IMG/VR virus record: IMGVR_UViG_3300042924_001821
Coordinates: 1 to 53,215 of that record
Strand: one strand, 5' to 3'
Source of the DNA: a virus
DNA length: 53,215 nucleotides
Shown here: piece by piece, positions 7,270 through 16,427 of the stretch
Layout: every line of letters starts with the position of its first letter
Numbering within the stretch: position 1 is the first letter of the stretch
Position numbers and translations under genes: made by a program
Notes under the pieces: model-generated
The model's database searches: none
Told to the model about the DNA's origin: nothing
What the model saw: the letters and a program-made list of their open reading frames with translations, nothing else

Positions 7270-9348
7270 ATGGGAAATTGTAATGAAACTATCATAGTTG
7301 CATCTTATGCAAGGTCAGCAAAAGAAAGTGCTGCAAGTGCCGCGAAGTCAGCTTGCATAGCATTACAATCCATTGGAGCAAGTGGGGCTACTGGGGCTAC
7401 AGGAGTTGGGGCTACAGGTGCTACAGGTTTGCAGGGTGCAACTGGCCCATCTGGAGGGCCAACGGGCGCAACCGGAGCCACTGGTGAAGGGGCAACTGGA
7501 GCTACGGGATTATCTGGCATTAACGGAACTACAGGTGCTACAGGATTGCGTGGAGCTACAGGTAGCACAGGAATTCAAGGTCAGCAAGGCGCGACTGGAC
7601 AACAAGGTTCTACTGGTATTGGCTCAACTGGTGCTACCGGAGCCACGGGGCAGCAAGGCCCGATTGGGCCGGAAGGTGCTACTGGAATGGTTGGCCCTCG
7701 CGGAGCTACAGGATTGACTGGGCCAATGGGTGCAAGCGGTTCTGGAGCGACTGGATCAACTGGAGTTGATGGCCCGACTGGAGCGACTGGATTGACAGGG
7801 GCTACGGGAGCTACTGGAGAAGGCGCAACCGGAGCTACTGGAATACAAGGTTTAATTGGAGCAACTGGGCCTCAAGGCGTTCAAGGCATCCAAGGAAACC
7901 AAGGAATTGAAGGAAGCACGGGATCAACTGGTGCTACTGGAATTCAAGGGTTAGAGGGCAGCACTGGCGCAACAGGTATTGCGGGGTTAGATGGAAGCAC
8001 TGGCGCGACTGGCATTGTTGGAAATGATGGGGCGACTGGCGCAACCGGAATCGGATCAACTGGAGCAACTGGTCTTACAGGTGCTACTGGCGCGGCTGGA
8101 CAATCTTCTTCATTTTACAATTACAAAGCAGATACAACAACGCTATCTGGTGTTCCATCAGTTCAAACATTGTATTGGGACAATGCCACGCAAACCTCAT
8201 CAACGATTGTAACTCTTTCTCATATCGATGCACTTGGAAATGATATTGATGTTTTCTTCCCGCTTTTTAAGACTGGAGACACATTTATTATCCAAGATCA
8301 AGGGAACTCAAACAACTTTCAAACTTGGCAAATTTCAGCAACTCCAACTGTTGTTCTTAATAGTTATATCTCAATTCCAGTAACTCTTGTTGCTTCTGGT
8401 GGAACATCGCAATTTTCTAACAACCAGCAATTGATTTTTGCGATTGTTACATCTGGCTTAACTGGTGCGACAGGATTAACTGGCAGCACTGGAGCTACTG
8501 GCGTTACAGGCGGGCAAGGCGCAACTGGAAGCACGGGTATTCAAGGATTGACTGGAGCGACTGGCATTGGAGCTACAGGAGCAACTGGACTGCAAGGCGC
8601 GACAGGATTGATTGGTTCAACTGGCGCAACTGGATTGCAAGGAATCCAAGGAAGCACAGGCGCAACTGGATTGCAGGGAGTTCAAGGCATACAGGGAACG
8701 CAAGGTTCTACTGGTTCTACTGGAGCCACTGGCATCGGTGCGTCTGGCGCGACTGGGCTTCCTGCTGGAATGCGGTATCAAGTTTCTACAATTACAACTG
8801 ATTCTGATCCCGGAAATGGTTTCTTTAGAATGAATTCAACAGTCGCATCGAGTGTGACTCAAATGTATATTTCTAAAATAGGTGCTGATGGCATTAATAG
8901 AGCAACAGCTATTTCAATTTGGGATGATAGCACAAATGGAAACCCATACGGATTTATTGCAATACCATCAACATTGGGAGCATTTAATTCGCAAATTGCT
9001 ATTACAGGAACATTAATAGATGCTGGGACTTATTTCAAAGTTCCAATATCTATAATTGCTGGCGCGGTTCCAGCTCTTGATTTTGATAATCGGTTTATTA
9101 CATTTTCAAGAACTGGCAATATGGGCGCAACTGGAGTAGTAGGTGCAACTGGAGCTACTGGACCTGCAGGTTCTGGCGGTGGGGCAACAGGTGCAGGAAC
9201 TGATGCTATCTTTTGGCAGAATGGTCAAACTGTGAATACATCATATTCAATTCCAGTTGGAATAAACGCTGGTAGCTTTGGCCCGATTACAATAGCCTCT
9301 GGAGTTGTGGTAACAGTTCCATCTGGTGGAATATGGACAGTGGTGTAA
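7270..9348 (+). CDS. Collagen-like tail fibre protein (692 aa)
   Basis: A short N-terminal helix ([22 protein letters not shown]) is followed by collagen-like Gly-Ala-Thr / Gly-x-Gln triplets at about 37-277, a beta domain (278-395), a second collagen-like stretch (396-498), another beta domain (499-616), a short third stretch (617-640) and a C-terminal tip (640-692) of the pattern DAIFW.N.Q.V...Y.I ... VTVPSGG.WTVV. The tip is clearly related to the tip of the next gene. The protein is expected to form a trimeric fibre. Start chosen because the N-terminal helix follows it and the palindrome sits 5 nt upstream. Confidence 0.75.
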   Translation: MGNCNETIIVASYARSAKESAASAAKSACIALQSIGASGATGATGVGATGATGLQGATGPSGGPTGATGATGEGATGATGLSGINGTTGATGLRGATGSTGIQGQQGATGQQGSTGIGSTGATGATGQQGPIGPEGATGMVGPRGATGLTGPMGASGSGATGSTGVDGPTGATGLTGATGATGEGATGATGIQGLIGATGPQGVQGIQGNQGIEGSTGSTGATGIQGLEGSTGATGIAGLDGSTGATGIVGNDGATGATGIGSTGATGLTGATGAAGQSSSFYNYKADTTTLSGVPSVQTLYWDNATQTSSTIVTLSHIDALGNDIDVFFPLFKTGDTFIIQDQGNSNNFQTWQISATPTVVLNSYISIPVTLVASGGTSQFSNNQQLIFAIVTSGLTGATGLTGSTGATGVTGGQGATGSTGIQGLTGATGIGATGATGLQGATGLIGSTGATGLQGIQGSTGATGLQGVQGIQGTQGSTGSTGATGIGASGATGLPAGMRYQVSTITTDSDPGNGFFRMNSTVASSVTQMYISKIGADGINRATAISIWDDSTNGNPYGFIAIPSTLGAFNSQIAITGTLIDAGTYFKVPISIIAGAVPALDFDNRFITFSRTGNMGATGVVGATGATGPAGSGGGATGAGTDAIFWQNGQTVNTSYSIPVGINAGSFGPITIASGVVVTVPSGGIWTVV

Positions 9349-9370
9349 TTCTTTGAAAAAAATGCTTGCA

Positions 9371-9412
9371 ATGAAAACAATCAACCTTATCGTAAACGAT
9401 AATCAACTATGA
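9371..9412 (+). CDS. Possible 13-codon leader peptide across a palindrome
   Basis: ATG at 9371 encodes MKTINLIVNDNQL and stops at a TGA that overlaps the next start codon as ATGA. The peptide frame runs through palindrome copy 3. It could couple translation of the fibre gene to a hairpin, but so short an ORF may arise by chance. Confidence 0.25.
   Translation: MKTINLIVNDNQL
9387..9402 (+). promoter_or_regulatory. Dispersed palindrome, copy 3 (centre TAAA)
   Basis: TTATCGTAAACGATAA, identical to copy 2, ending 6 nt before the ATG at 9409. The 60-nt gap before it holds no convincing promoter. Confidence 0.75.
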
Positions 9413-10050
9413 GTTGCGGAAATTCCAGAAGTTCTAAATGCAATCCATGCGGCCCAAGTGAAGCGGCATTGAACTCGATTGCGGATCGTGCAGCTTATTA
9501 CGCTCGTATAGCTATAGTTGCTTCAGAAACTGGTGGCGGTATCCGTTGGGGATATATCGGTGATGGGACTGAAGTTACCTTCAACATTGACGGAGCCGCA
9601 ACAACCAATAGCGCATCATTCCTTGTAACGATTGATGGAGTAGTCCAAGACCCATTGGATTATACAATCACCCATGGATACCCATATACCATCACAATGA
9701 ACAATCCCGTCCCATCTGGTGATGAGATTGTCATTGTATCATTGAATGGTAAAACTGGCGCAACTGGCCCCGGAGCAGGCGCAACTGGGCCGATGGGGCC
9801 GATTGGCGCGACTGGCCCTCAAGGCCCAATTGGGCCTGGTGGTGGTGCTACTGGTTCAACGGGAGCAACTGGCCCTGCTGGTGGCGCAACAGGAGCAGGA
9901 GGAGACGCTATCTTTTGGGAAAACGACCAAAATGTCACCACTGACTATACAATTTCCACAAACAAAAACGCAATGACGGCAGGGCCAGTTACAATTGACT
10001 CTGGCGTTACTGTGACAGTGCCAAGCGGATCAACATGGACAGTAGTATAG
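9409..10050 (+). CDS. Collagen-like fibre protein with paralogous tip (213 aa)
   Basis: The N-terminal part has several Cys residues and a helix (EAALNSIADRAAYYARIAI). A beta module follows with VTIDGVVQDPLDYTI, a pattern common at the head of fibre domains, then a short collagen-like region (about 113-165) and a C-terminal tip (DAIFWENDQNVTTDYTI ... VTVPSGSTWTVV) matching the tip of the 7270 gene. The repeated tip suggests that the ends of these fibres have been duplicated and exchanged. Confidence 0.7.
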   Translation: MSCGNSRSSKCNPCGPSEAALNSIADRAAYYARIAIVASETGGGIRWGYIGDGTEVTFNIDGAATTNSASFLVTIDGVVQDPLDYTITHGYPYTITMNNPVPSGDEIVIVSLNGKTGATGPGAGATGPMGPIGATGPQGPIGPGGGATGSTGATGPAGGATGAGGDAIFWENDQNVTTDYTISTNKNAMTAGPVTIDSGVTVTVPSGSTWTVV

Positions 10051-10062
10051 AAAATTAAAATT

Positions 10063-10638
10063 ATGCCAGTAACAATTAATGGAACAACAGGAGTAGTAAC
10101 ACCCGGAGCAACTATTGGATCAATCAATGGTATCTTGAAATCATCTTCTGGAGTAGTATCACAAGCAAGTGTTGGAACTGATTATTCGCAACTAACTCTC
10201 GCAACTGCACAAACCGCATCTGGAACTGCTGTTGATTTTACTGGAATCCCAAGTTGGGTGAAACGGATTACGATTATTTTAGATAGTTTATCTACTGGAG
10301 GAGCCAGTAACATTCTATTTCAAATTGGAGCATCTTCATTTGAGACAATCGGATATAACAGTTATAGCAGTACTGGTGGAGGATCTGGAACAAGCACCGC
10401 TGGTTTTATTTTACTTTTGGGAGGATCAACAACAAATCTTACTGGACATATTTTTCTATCAAAAATTAACGGAAGCACTTGGGTTTGCTCTGGTGTTGGG
10501 GCAAGTATGGCAATAAGTAACGGATTTACTTTAGGTGGTGTTAAAACAATAACTGGAACTTTAGCCAGACTTCGCATTACTACAGTAAACGGAACGGACA
10601 CATTTGATGCTGGAACAATTAACATTTCTTACGAATAA
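10063..10638 (+). CDS. Fibre / tail-spike-type protein (191 aa)
   Basis: Starts MPVTINGTTGVVTPGATIGSINGILKSSSG, a fibre N-terminal repeat pattern, followed by a Ser/Gly/Thr-rich all-beta region (VKRITIILDSLSTGGASNILFQIGASSFETIGYNS...). It carries no enzyme motif. The N-terminus resembles those of the next two genes, so this is probably one of a set of interchangeable receptor-binding proteins. Confidence 0.6.
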   Translation: MPVTINGTTGVVTPGATIGSINGILKSSSGVVSQASVGTDYSQLTLATAQTASGTAVDFTGIPSWVKRITIILDSLSTGGASNILFQIGASSFETIGYNSYSSTGGGSGTSTAGFILLLGGSTTNLTGHIFLSKINGSTWVCSGVGASMAISNGFTLGGVKTITGTLARLRITTVNGTDTFDAGTINISYE

Positions 10639-10639
10639 T

Positions 10640-11152
10640 ATGGCAACATCACTCTCATTAGAAAACGACTCCAGCCTCGCGCAAGGGTATATCAAGGTTA
10701 ATGGCACTACTGCCGCTACGCTAACTACTAGCGGAATTACAGGGAACTTGACTGGGAATGTGACTGGTAACGCTGATACTGCTACGACACTATCTACTGC
10801 ATCTGGTTCTGCCCCATCTTATGCTTGTAGAGCATGGGTGAACTTTGATGGAACACGCGATACTACTGGTGCAGTCAGCACAGCAAATACGAATCGTTTA
10901 ATTCGTGCAAGTGGGAATGTAACAAGCGTTCTTCGGAATTCATTTGGAAACTATACAATTACTTTTACTACTGCAATGACTGACGCAAATTATTGTTTTT
11001 CATCTGCAAGTAATAGAGTTGGAACAACAAGTTTAACTGGAAATAATTTAATTTCACAAAATACTTTAAATGCAACATTTGCACTTGAGTATGGGGCATC
11101 ATTTAACGCAAACGATGCAAGTATTGTGTCTATAATAATTATCGGGAACTAA
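10640..11152 (+). CDS. Fibre-tip protein, paralogue of the next gene (170 aa)
   Basis: The start at 10640 (MATSLSLENDSSLAQGYIKVNG) is preferred over an upstream in-frame codon at 10604 because it follows the previous stop by 1 nt. Repeats of the type TSGITGNLTGNVTGNADTATTL occupy residues about 30-55, followed by a tip domain (CRAWVNFDGTRDTTGAV ... NYTITFTTAMTDANY) shared with the gene at 11157. Confidence 0.65.
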   Translation: MATSLSLENDSSLAQGYIKVNGTTAATLTTSGITGNLTGNVTGNADTATTLSTASGSAPSYACRAWVNFDGTRDTTGAVSTANTNRLIRASGNVTSVLRNSFGNYTITFTTAMTDANYCFSSASNRVGTTSLTGNNLISQNTLNATFALEYGASFNANDASIVSIIIIGN

Positions 11153-11156
11153 TTTT

Positions 11157-11618
11157 ATGCCAACAACAATCGACTCCGCAGGAATTACTTTTAACGATGC
11201 AACCTCGTTTACGAGTGCTGTGCTTGCCGCTAACTCTGTTGGCGCAACGCAGATTACTAATGGTTCAGTCACCGCATCCAAACTTGGCACTAACGAGCAG
11301 AAGCAGATTTGCAAAGCATGGGTGAATTTCAATGGCACTACATCGCCCGGAACAATACTTTCCAACTACAATGTTTCCAGCGTTACAAAGAATGGAACTG
11401 GTGATTATACAATTAACTTTTCAACGGCATTAGCAGACGCTAATTATTCTGTTTCTGGTATTGCAAATTCTGGATTTGGATTGTCTGTTGGATTAGCTCC
11501 AAATGCTTCATATTCATCAGTAACATTAAAAACAACATCACAAGTTAGAATAATTACAAGAGACTATGCGTCTCTTCAAGACCCTGTAAATATAAGTATC
11601 CAAGTCTTCGGAAACTAA
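11157..11618 (+). CDS. Fibre-tip protein, paralogue of the previous gene (153 aa)
   Basis: The N-terminal repeat module (TTIDSAGITFNDATSFTSAVLAANSVGATQI) is followed by the tip (CKAWVNFNGTTSPGTIL ... DYTINFSTALADANYSVSG) that parallels the 10640 gene. Such domains end many phage fibres and are thought to contact receptors. The junction to the next gene is TAA-TTTT-ATG with no Shine-Dalgarno. Confidence 0.65.
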   Translation: MPTTIDSAGITFNDATSFTSAVLAANSVGATQITNGSVTASKLGTNEQKQICKAWVNFNGTTSPGTILSNYNVSSVTKNGTGDYTINFSTALADANYSVSGIANSGFGLSVGLAPNASYSSVTLKTTSQVRIITRDYASLQDPVNISIQVFGN

Positions 11619-11622
11619 TTTT

Positions 11623-12027
11623 ATGTTTATCACCTACCCACAACCAAACGGACAAGTAGCTATAGTCATCCCTACTGGCGATGTTAATGATGCAATCAAA
11701 GATGTTCCAGCAGGAGTAGAATACAAGATTGTTGAATCAGTTGACATTGATAACGACTACTTCAACGCATACGAGTTTGATGCTGAAACTGGCGCAAAGG
11801 TAAACATTGAGAAAGCGAAAGCTATCCATCTTGATAAGTTCCGTGCCGCTCGCGCTCCCAAACTTGCCAAGCTTGATATTGACTTTATGAAAGCAGTTGA
11901 GGCTAACGATGAAGAAAAAAAAGCTGAAATCATTGCCGCTAAACAAGCGTTCCGCGATGTTACTTTGACTCCGCTTCCAGATGACCTCGCTGGCATCAAA
12001 GCAACTTGGCCCGATATTCTGAATTAA
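11623..12027 (+). CDS. Fibre-assembly-like protein (134 aa)
   Basis: A short beta N-terminus (MFITYPQPNGQVAIVIPTG) is followed by a helical C-terminal half with KAKAIHLDKFRAARAPKLAKLDIDFMKAVE and FRDVTLTPLPDDLAGIKATWP. This combination is typical of small proteins encoded next to phage fibres and often annotated as tail-fibre assembly or baseplate proteins. It is likely a chaperone or minor fibre component; no catalytic residues are seen. Confidence 0.55.
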   Translation: MFITYPQPNGQVAIVIPTGDVNDAIKDVPAGVEYKIVESVDIDNDYFNAYEFDAETGAKVNIEKAKAIHLDKFRAARAPKLAKLDIDFMKAVEANDEEKKAEIIAAKQAFRDVTLTPLPDDLAGIKATWPDILN

Positions 12028-12032
12028 ATATT

Positions 12033-12902
12033 ATGACTCCATGCACTCCAGCCCCACCATGCGACTTGGAATATCCATTGTTCTGCGAACCCCGCGAGCT
12101 TACAGCAATCGCTAAAAGGTTGGTTGTAGAAGATTCGTCTGCTTGTGATAAGACGCTTCAGACTCCACCATCTGGTCAGGTTCTTATCTCCAACGCAAAT
12201 GGAACAATATCGTGGACTAACGGAGCGAATGATACTCTTCTACGAAAGACATCAACTGGAAGCATTGAGTTTGCTACGCTAAATAACATTCTTCAAGCTA
12301 ACCCAGTTAATCTTGGCAGCCAATCATTGACCACTACTGGAGCGATAAACGTAGGAAGTGTAACTGCTACTGGTGTAGTAACAGCGGCAAGCGTTACTCT
12401 CGCTGCAAATCCGACTGCAAATCTTGAAGCTGCAACAAAGCAGTATGTTGATACCGCTGATGCTCTCAAGCTCAATAAGGCTGGAGATACGATGACTGGC
12501 GCGCTTATTGTTAACAGCACGATAGCATCAAACAGCACCATCCTTGCTAATGGAAACTCATCCAAGATTGGATATGACACTGGTGCTGGAGGCAGCGTTA
12601 TTCAAGGCGTAGGCTCAAAAACAAATGCTGTTACTCTGAATCGTCCTACTGGAATTATCGTTACCGATAGCGCGGCACTCGCGGCCAATACTGCTGTGAC
12701 ATTCAATTTGAGCAATTCGGTTATCGCAGATACAGACATCGTTGTGGTAAGTCATGTCTCTGGCGGAACGCTTGGATCATATAACTTCGCGGTAGCTCCA
12801 GCGACAGGCAATGCTAACATTGTGATTAGGAATATCACCGCAGGAAGTTTGTCTGAAGCACTGACATTGCGGTTCATTGTAATCAAGAGTGTCAACGCAT
12901 AA
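12033..12902 (+). CDS. Tail fibre protein with KAGDTMTGAL module (289 aa)
   Basis: The start at 12033 (MTPCTPAPPCDLEYPLFCEPRE) is preferred over 12006, which lies inside the upstream gene. Residues about 135-160 (AATKQYVDTADALKLNKAGDTMTGAL) are the classic fibre repeat. The C-terminal 110 residues (IGYDTGAGGSVIQ ... SLSEALTLRFIVIKS) form a widespread beta-sandwich tip. Its stop overlaps the next start (TAATG). A one-mismatch palindrome copy lies at 12655-12670. Confidence 0.75.
   Translation: MTPCTPAPPCDLEYPLFCEPRELTAIAKRLVVEDSSACDKTLQTPPSGQVLISNANGTISWTNGANDTLLRKTSTGSIEFATLNNILQANPVNLGSQSLTTTGAINVGSVTATGVVTAASVTLAANPTANLEAATKQYVDTADALKLNKAGDTMTGALIVNSTIASNSTILANGNSSKIGYDTGAGGSVIQGVGSKTNAVTLNRPTGIIVTDSAALAANTAVTFNLSNSVIADTDIVVVSHVSGGTLGSYNFAVAPATGNANIVIRNITAGSLSEALTLRFIVIKSVNA
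12655..12670 (+). promoter_or_regulatory. Dispersed palindrome, intragenic, one mismatch (centre TTAC)
   Basis: TTATCGTTACCGATAG. It encodes IVTD within the fibre tip. The centre is not of the KAAM type found in most copies. Confidence 0.45.
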
Positions 12903-14746
12903 TGCCAGCAGAAGGATCAGTCTTTGATGGATTCACAAGTATCATCGCGCAAGACGCAGATACTCATCCATCGTATTTGCCAGAATCTGTAGTATCAGAG
13001 TCAGTAAATAGGACATTCCGAGGCGGCATCAATCGAACAAGGCCAAGCATTCGTAACATTCCGATTGAGGTTGGCGCGGGGCAGGATGCAAATATCGTTA
13101 ACGATATTCAGAGTGGAAACTTCCAAGGTGCATATCCATATCGGGCGACTAATTTAAAAACAAACGATGGAATTCTGTTATCAGTATCTGGCGTTATCTA
13201 CTTTCTAAAGATCGTAAACAACCGTGCATTTGCCTACAAGATCATCGAAGGTAACGATCCGGGCATGATGCACACATGGTTCGTGCAAGCCGAAGATCGG
13301 GCATATATCCAAAATGGCTACCAGAATGCCATAGCATGGGATGGCGACTTAACAGTGCCAGCTTATCGACTGAATCCATACTTGGCAAAGATGCCGATTG
13401 GAACGATAATGGAGTATGCCTTCGGGCGAGTATTTGTAGCTGACAAATTCAATCAAATCTACGCTTCTGACATTATCTACGGGAATGGATTTACCGATAC
13501 CAAGAATACGGAGAACTTCACGGAGATAGGATACTGGGCAGAGGGTGGCGCGTTCTCAACTCCAGCCATGATGGGGAATATCACGGGGATGAAAGTCATG
13601 CCACAGATCGGAACTAACCTTCGCGGACAAGGCGAACTTGTAGTCCTTACAGGGAACGGAGCGTTCTCAATGGATGTGTCTATCCCAAGATCACAATGGA
13701 ATACATCGAACATCCAACGCATCTCACTCCTTGGGCGCGGATGCACATCGCCATACCTTGGACTCGCCAACTCTGAGCTTTGGTTTAGATCACACGATGG
13801 CTGGGCATTCTATTCTAATAGCCAATCTGAGTTTGCCAGATACTTCTCACTTCGTAAACTATCGAGGGAAGTGAACAAGTGGGTCGAGAATGATACTCCT
13901 TGGTTGAAGCAATTCGCTTCTACGATGTTCTTCAACAACTACCTTATTAGCACAGTTGCACCACAGACCTATCGAGCAGAAGGCGTAGAGGGACTGAATA
14001 GGTATCATAGGGGAATGGTAGTTCTCGACCTCGACCAATCTTCTTCGCCTGCACCAGATGCACAACTTCAATTTCGCTGGAATGGCATCTGGACAGGAAT
14101 CAGACCAACTCAACTTCTGACCGCATTGATAACTGGTGAGAAACGTGGATTCGGATTCTCGTTTGATGCAGACAACAAGAACCGACTTTACGAGTTCACT
14201 GTAGCCCAAGGCGACGACTACGGGCCGAATGGAAGCAGACAGATTGAATCCTTCTTCACAACTGGCAGGTATGACTTCAACCGAAGCGGGGCTACCAATA
14301 AGTTCCTCCGCAAAAAGATTACTGGTGGAGAAATGTGGATTAGTGAGATTAAGGGGGAAGTGAATAGTTCAGCCGAGTTCCGCGCAGATTCTAATCCTTG
14401 CTGGTCAGAACTGAAGGTTCCTACGACATTCGGGTGTGATCCATGCTCACCAGTAGTAACTGAATGCTTCCCGCAACGAGGAGGTAATCGCTACAAACGC
14501 TACAAGTTTAACACGCCAGACCCAAGCGAGTGCAATGACTTGGCAGGCATCCCATCGGTAGAAGGAAGCGAGTTTCAGATCAGAGTTCATTTAACAGGCG
14601 CAGCTACAGTTGATAGAGTAAGGTTAATGGCGAACATCAAGAACAATGATGACTCTCCAGTTGGTGACTGCCCCGAAGAAAATCAAGAGTGTGAACCATT
14701 TTCTTGTTGCCAAGAGAAATATTGGGAATACAATATCGTAAATTAA
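12902..14746 (+). CDS. Tail / injection-apparatus structural protein (614 aa)
   Basis: Starts MPAEGSVFDGFTSIIAQDADTHPSYLPESVVSESVNRTFRGG, then a long region of beta repeats (FQGAYPYRATNLKTNDGILLSVSGVIYFL, MHTWFVQAEDRAYIQNG, GRVFVADKFNQIYASDI, GELVVLTGNGAFS) that look like propeller blades, and a Cys-rich end. This family recurs in short-tailed phages next to connector genes. A tail-tube/nozzle or stopper-type role is inferred from size, context and fold. It is translationally coupled to the fibre gene upstream. An 18-bp perfect palindrome lies within it at 13091-13108. Confidence 0.6.
   Translation: MPAEGSVFDGFTSIIAQDADTHPSYLPESVVSESVNRTFRGGINRTRPSIRNIPIEVGAGQDANIVNDIQSGNFQGAYPYRATNLKTNDGILLSVSGVIYFLKIVNNRAFAYKIIEGNDPGMMHTWFVQAEDRAYIQNGYQNAIAWDGDLTVPAYRLNPYLAKMPIGTIMEYAFGRVFVADKFNQIYASDIIYGNGFTDTKNTENFTEIGYWAEGGAFSTPAMMGNITGMKVMPQIGTNLRGQGELVVLTGNGAFSMDVSIPRSQWNTSNIQRISLLGRGCTSPYLGLANSELWFRSHDGWAFYSNSQSEFARYFSLRKLSREVNKWVENDTPWLKQFASTMFFNNYLISTVAPQTYRAEGVEGLNRYHRGMVVLDLDQSSSPAPDAQLQFRWNGIWTGIRPTQLLTALITGEKRGFGFSFDADNKNRLYEFTVAQGDDYGPNGSRQIESFFTTGRYDFNRSGATNKFLRKKITGGEMWISEIKGEVNSSAEFRADSNPCWSELKVPTTFGCDPCSPVVTECFPQRGGNRYKRYKFNTPDPSECNDLAGIPSVEGSEFQIRVHLTGAATVDRVRLMANIKNNDDSPVGDCPEENQECEPFSCCQEKYWEYNIVN
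13091..13108. repeat. 18-bp perfect palindrome related to the dispersed element
   Basis: AATATCGTTAACGATATT. It shares the inner TATCG-NNNN-CGATA with the dispersed palindromes but has outer A/T bases and centre TTAA. It lies in coding sequence and may be fortuitous. Confidence 0.35.
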
Positions 14747-14749
14747 GCT

Positions 14750-15253
14750 ATGGACAATCAAGATTCATCTCCTGCACTTACATTTCCAAATGTTCCAGAT
14801 GACTTCTGTCCAATTGGTAATTGGCAAAATGTATTTCAGCAATTCATTGATGAGGTTCTTTCCAACGGAACAATCAATGTGCCGGGTCTGGGTGATGTAA
14901 CTCCACAGCAAGTTGCTCAAATCAACCAAACTCTCGCTGACCAGCAGACGCAGATTACCGCACTTGATACGCGAGTCGATGCTTTAGAGCCAGCGATAAA
15001 AGTTCGTTATGGCACATACTCTCCACTCCTGCCAAATGACACAACATCTATCGGAATTAACTTTAGTTCCCCTCTTCCATCTGCCGTGTATGGAATCTCG
15101 TTGACTCCTTATTACGCTTCTGGGAATCCATTAACAACGCCACTTTACACTATTGTTTCACAAAACACAGCAGGATTTACAATTCGCGTTGATAGCAACA
15201 TCGCAGAAATTACGAGCTTGAACTGGATGGCGGTTCATTCTTCAACACCATAA
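14750..15253 (+). CDS. Short fibre-type protein with coiled-coil segment (167 aa)
   Basis: N-terminal region to about residue 60, then a heptad-like helix (QQVAQINQTLADQQTQITALDTRVDALEPAIK, about 58-85) and a C-terminal beta tip ending in NWMAVHSSTP. The plan of a trimerising coil followed by a small beta tip is that of a short tail fibre. The start is 3 nt after the upstream stop. Confidence 0.6.
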   Translation: MDNQDSSPALTFPNVPDDFCPIGNWQNVFQQFIDEVLSNGTINVPGLGDVTPQQVAQINQTLADQQTQITALDTRVDALEPAIKVRYGTYSPLLPNDTTSIGINFSSPLPSAVYGISLTPYYASGNPLTTPLYTIVSQNTAGFTIRVDSNIAEITSLNWMAVHSSTP

Positions 15254-15278
15254 GCCATCGCAAAGAAAAACTAAACAT

Positions 15279-15443
15279 ATGACACCACTAAAAGGAACAG
15301 AACCCAAATTAGTTTCGGGCGGCGCACCTACTCGCGGCATGATCCGTGAAGGTATGGGGAACATGAACCCACCTAACACTGGCAAGAACCCATACTCCAG
15401 CGCACCTATGCCAAAATCTGGCAAGCCCGTTGGCGGAAAATAA
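15279..15443 (+). CDS. Small Gly/Pro/Lys-rich protein (54 aa)
   Basis: Encodes MTPLKGTEPKLVSGGAPTRGMIREGMGNMNPPNTGKNPYSSAPMPKSGKPVGGK, low complexity and basic. It starts 25 nt after the fibre gene, and its stop abuts palindrome copy 4. Short basic proteins of this kind occur beside connector genes in phage late operons; function unknown. Confidence 0.5.
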   Translation: MTPLKGTEPKLVSGGAPTRGMIREGMGNMNPPNTGKNPYSSAPMPKSGKPVGGK

Positions 15444-15459
15444 TTATCGGAAACGATAA
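15444..15459 (+). promoter_or_regulatory. Dispersed palindrome, copy 4 (centre GAAA)
   Basis: TTATCGGAAACGATAA, perfect arms. It directly follows a stop codon and ends 5 nt before the ATG at 15465. As RNA the loop would be a GAAA tetraloop. Confidence 0.75.
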
Positions 15460-15464
15460 TCCCT

Positions 15465-16427
15465 ATGGCTGATACCCTCGAAGAGATGGTAGAGCTTGTG
15501 AAGGGGTTTGTCGGCGACTCAGGAACGTGTTCGTATGAGCGCGGAGTTAAGGCCGTAAACCAAGCAAGGCGACTACTTTGGAACAAAAGGGCGTGGAGTT
15601 CGCAAGAAGAATACGTCCAAATCTGTTGTGTGAACGATTGCTTCACGCTTCCGGCCCGCTATGAGCAAATCAAACTTGCTTGGATCGGTGACAACTCTGC
15701 GAGCCTCGCTGATGAATGGTTCAATGCGACCAACGCTTTTGCTCTTCATGCGGATCATTCATGCCATAGGGGGATTGTAGAAGTAGGTGGACTTCATGTC
15801 CTCTTCCGCGACTACACAACGCATCCATACCAAATCGGAGTAATGGCCGAGGAAGCTGAAGACATCGGCGTAGAGTTGATGTTCGACGCGCAAGACCAGT
15901 ATGACACCTACCACAAAGTAAAGGTGACTACTGCCAATCCTCCAACGTTGGCGAAGTCTGATCTCCTTGTGAAAGGAATTCGCGCAGTCAGCAAGCCAGT
16001 AACCAAAGGAAGGATTCGCGTATATGCCTACGATACCGCATTGGAAGCAAAGACGCTGATAGCAATCTATCAACCGAACGATGCTAATCCAACCTTCCGC
16101 CGATTCAAAGCACCGAAGACCTGCGAGTGTATCACGCTCTACGCATCGAAGAAATACTTTGATCTAATCGATCCAAAGGAACTCTGCGAGTTCATCCCAG
16201 ATGCGATGATCTATGCGGTTCTTGCATTGAACTCGCGTGAGAATCGTAAGGCGCAGGAGTTCTTGAGTAACCTATCACTCGCCGTGCAAGAGCAAGAGAA
16301 AGAGATGGAGAACTTGGAGATACCAACAGCAGGGCCAATTCGCTTTGCCAACTATAGTCGAGCAGAGAACCTAATCGGGTCTGACCTATTGTCACCCTCA
16401 CCTAACGACTACTTCCTATACCGATGA
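15465..16427 (+). CDS. Putative connector / tail tubular-type protein (320 aa)
   Basis: The N-terminal helix region MADTLEEMVELVKGFVGDSGTCSYERGVKAVNQARRLLWNKRAW resembles the start of head-tail adaptor proteins, which line up short helices around R(R/K)LLW..R. The C-terminal part is helical (AMIYAVLALNSRENRKAQEFLSNL). It lies between fibre and ejection-protein genes. The stop overlaps the next start by 4 nt. The connector assignment is by family resemblance and position only. Confidence 0.5.
   Translation: MADTLEEMVELVKGFVGDSGTCSYERGVKAVNQARRLLWNKRAWSSQEEYVQICCVNDCFTLPARYEQIKLAWIGDNSASLADEWFNATNAFALHADHSCHRGIVEVGGLHVLFRDYTTHPYQIGVMAEEAEDIGVELMFDAQDQYDTYHKVKVTTANPPTLAKSDLLVKGIRAVSKPVTKGRIRVYAYDTALEAKTLIAIYQPNDANPTFRRFKAPKTCECITLYASKKYFDLIDPKELCEFIPDAMIYAVLALNSRENRKAQEFLSNLSLAVQEQEKEMENLEIPTAGPIRFANYSRAENLIGSDLLSPSPNDYFLYR

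Noticed and set aside
7381-8760. Dense short direct repeats that might suggest a CRISPR or satellite
   Set aside because: The repetition follows Gly-X-Y codons in frame, has no spacer structure and no cas genes are near.
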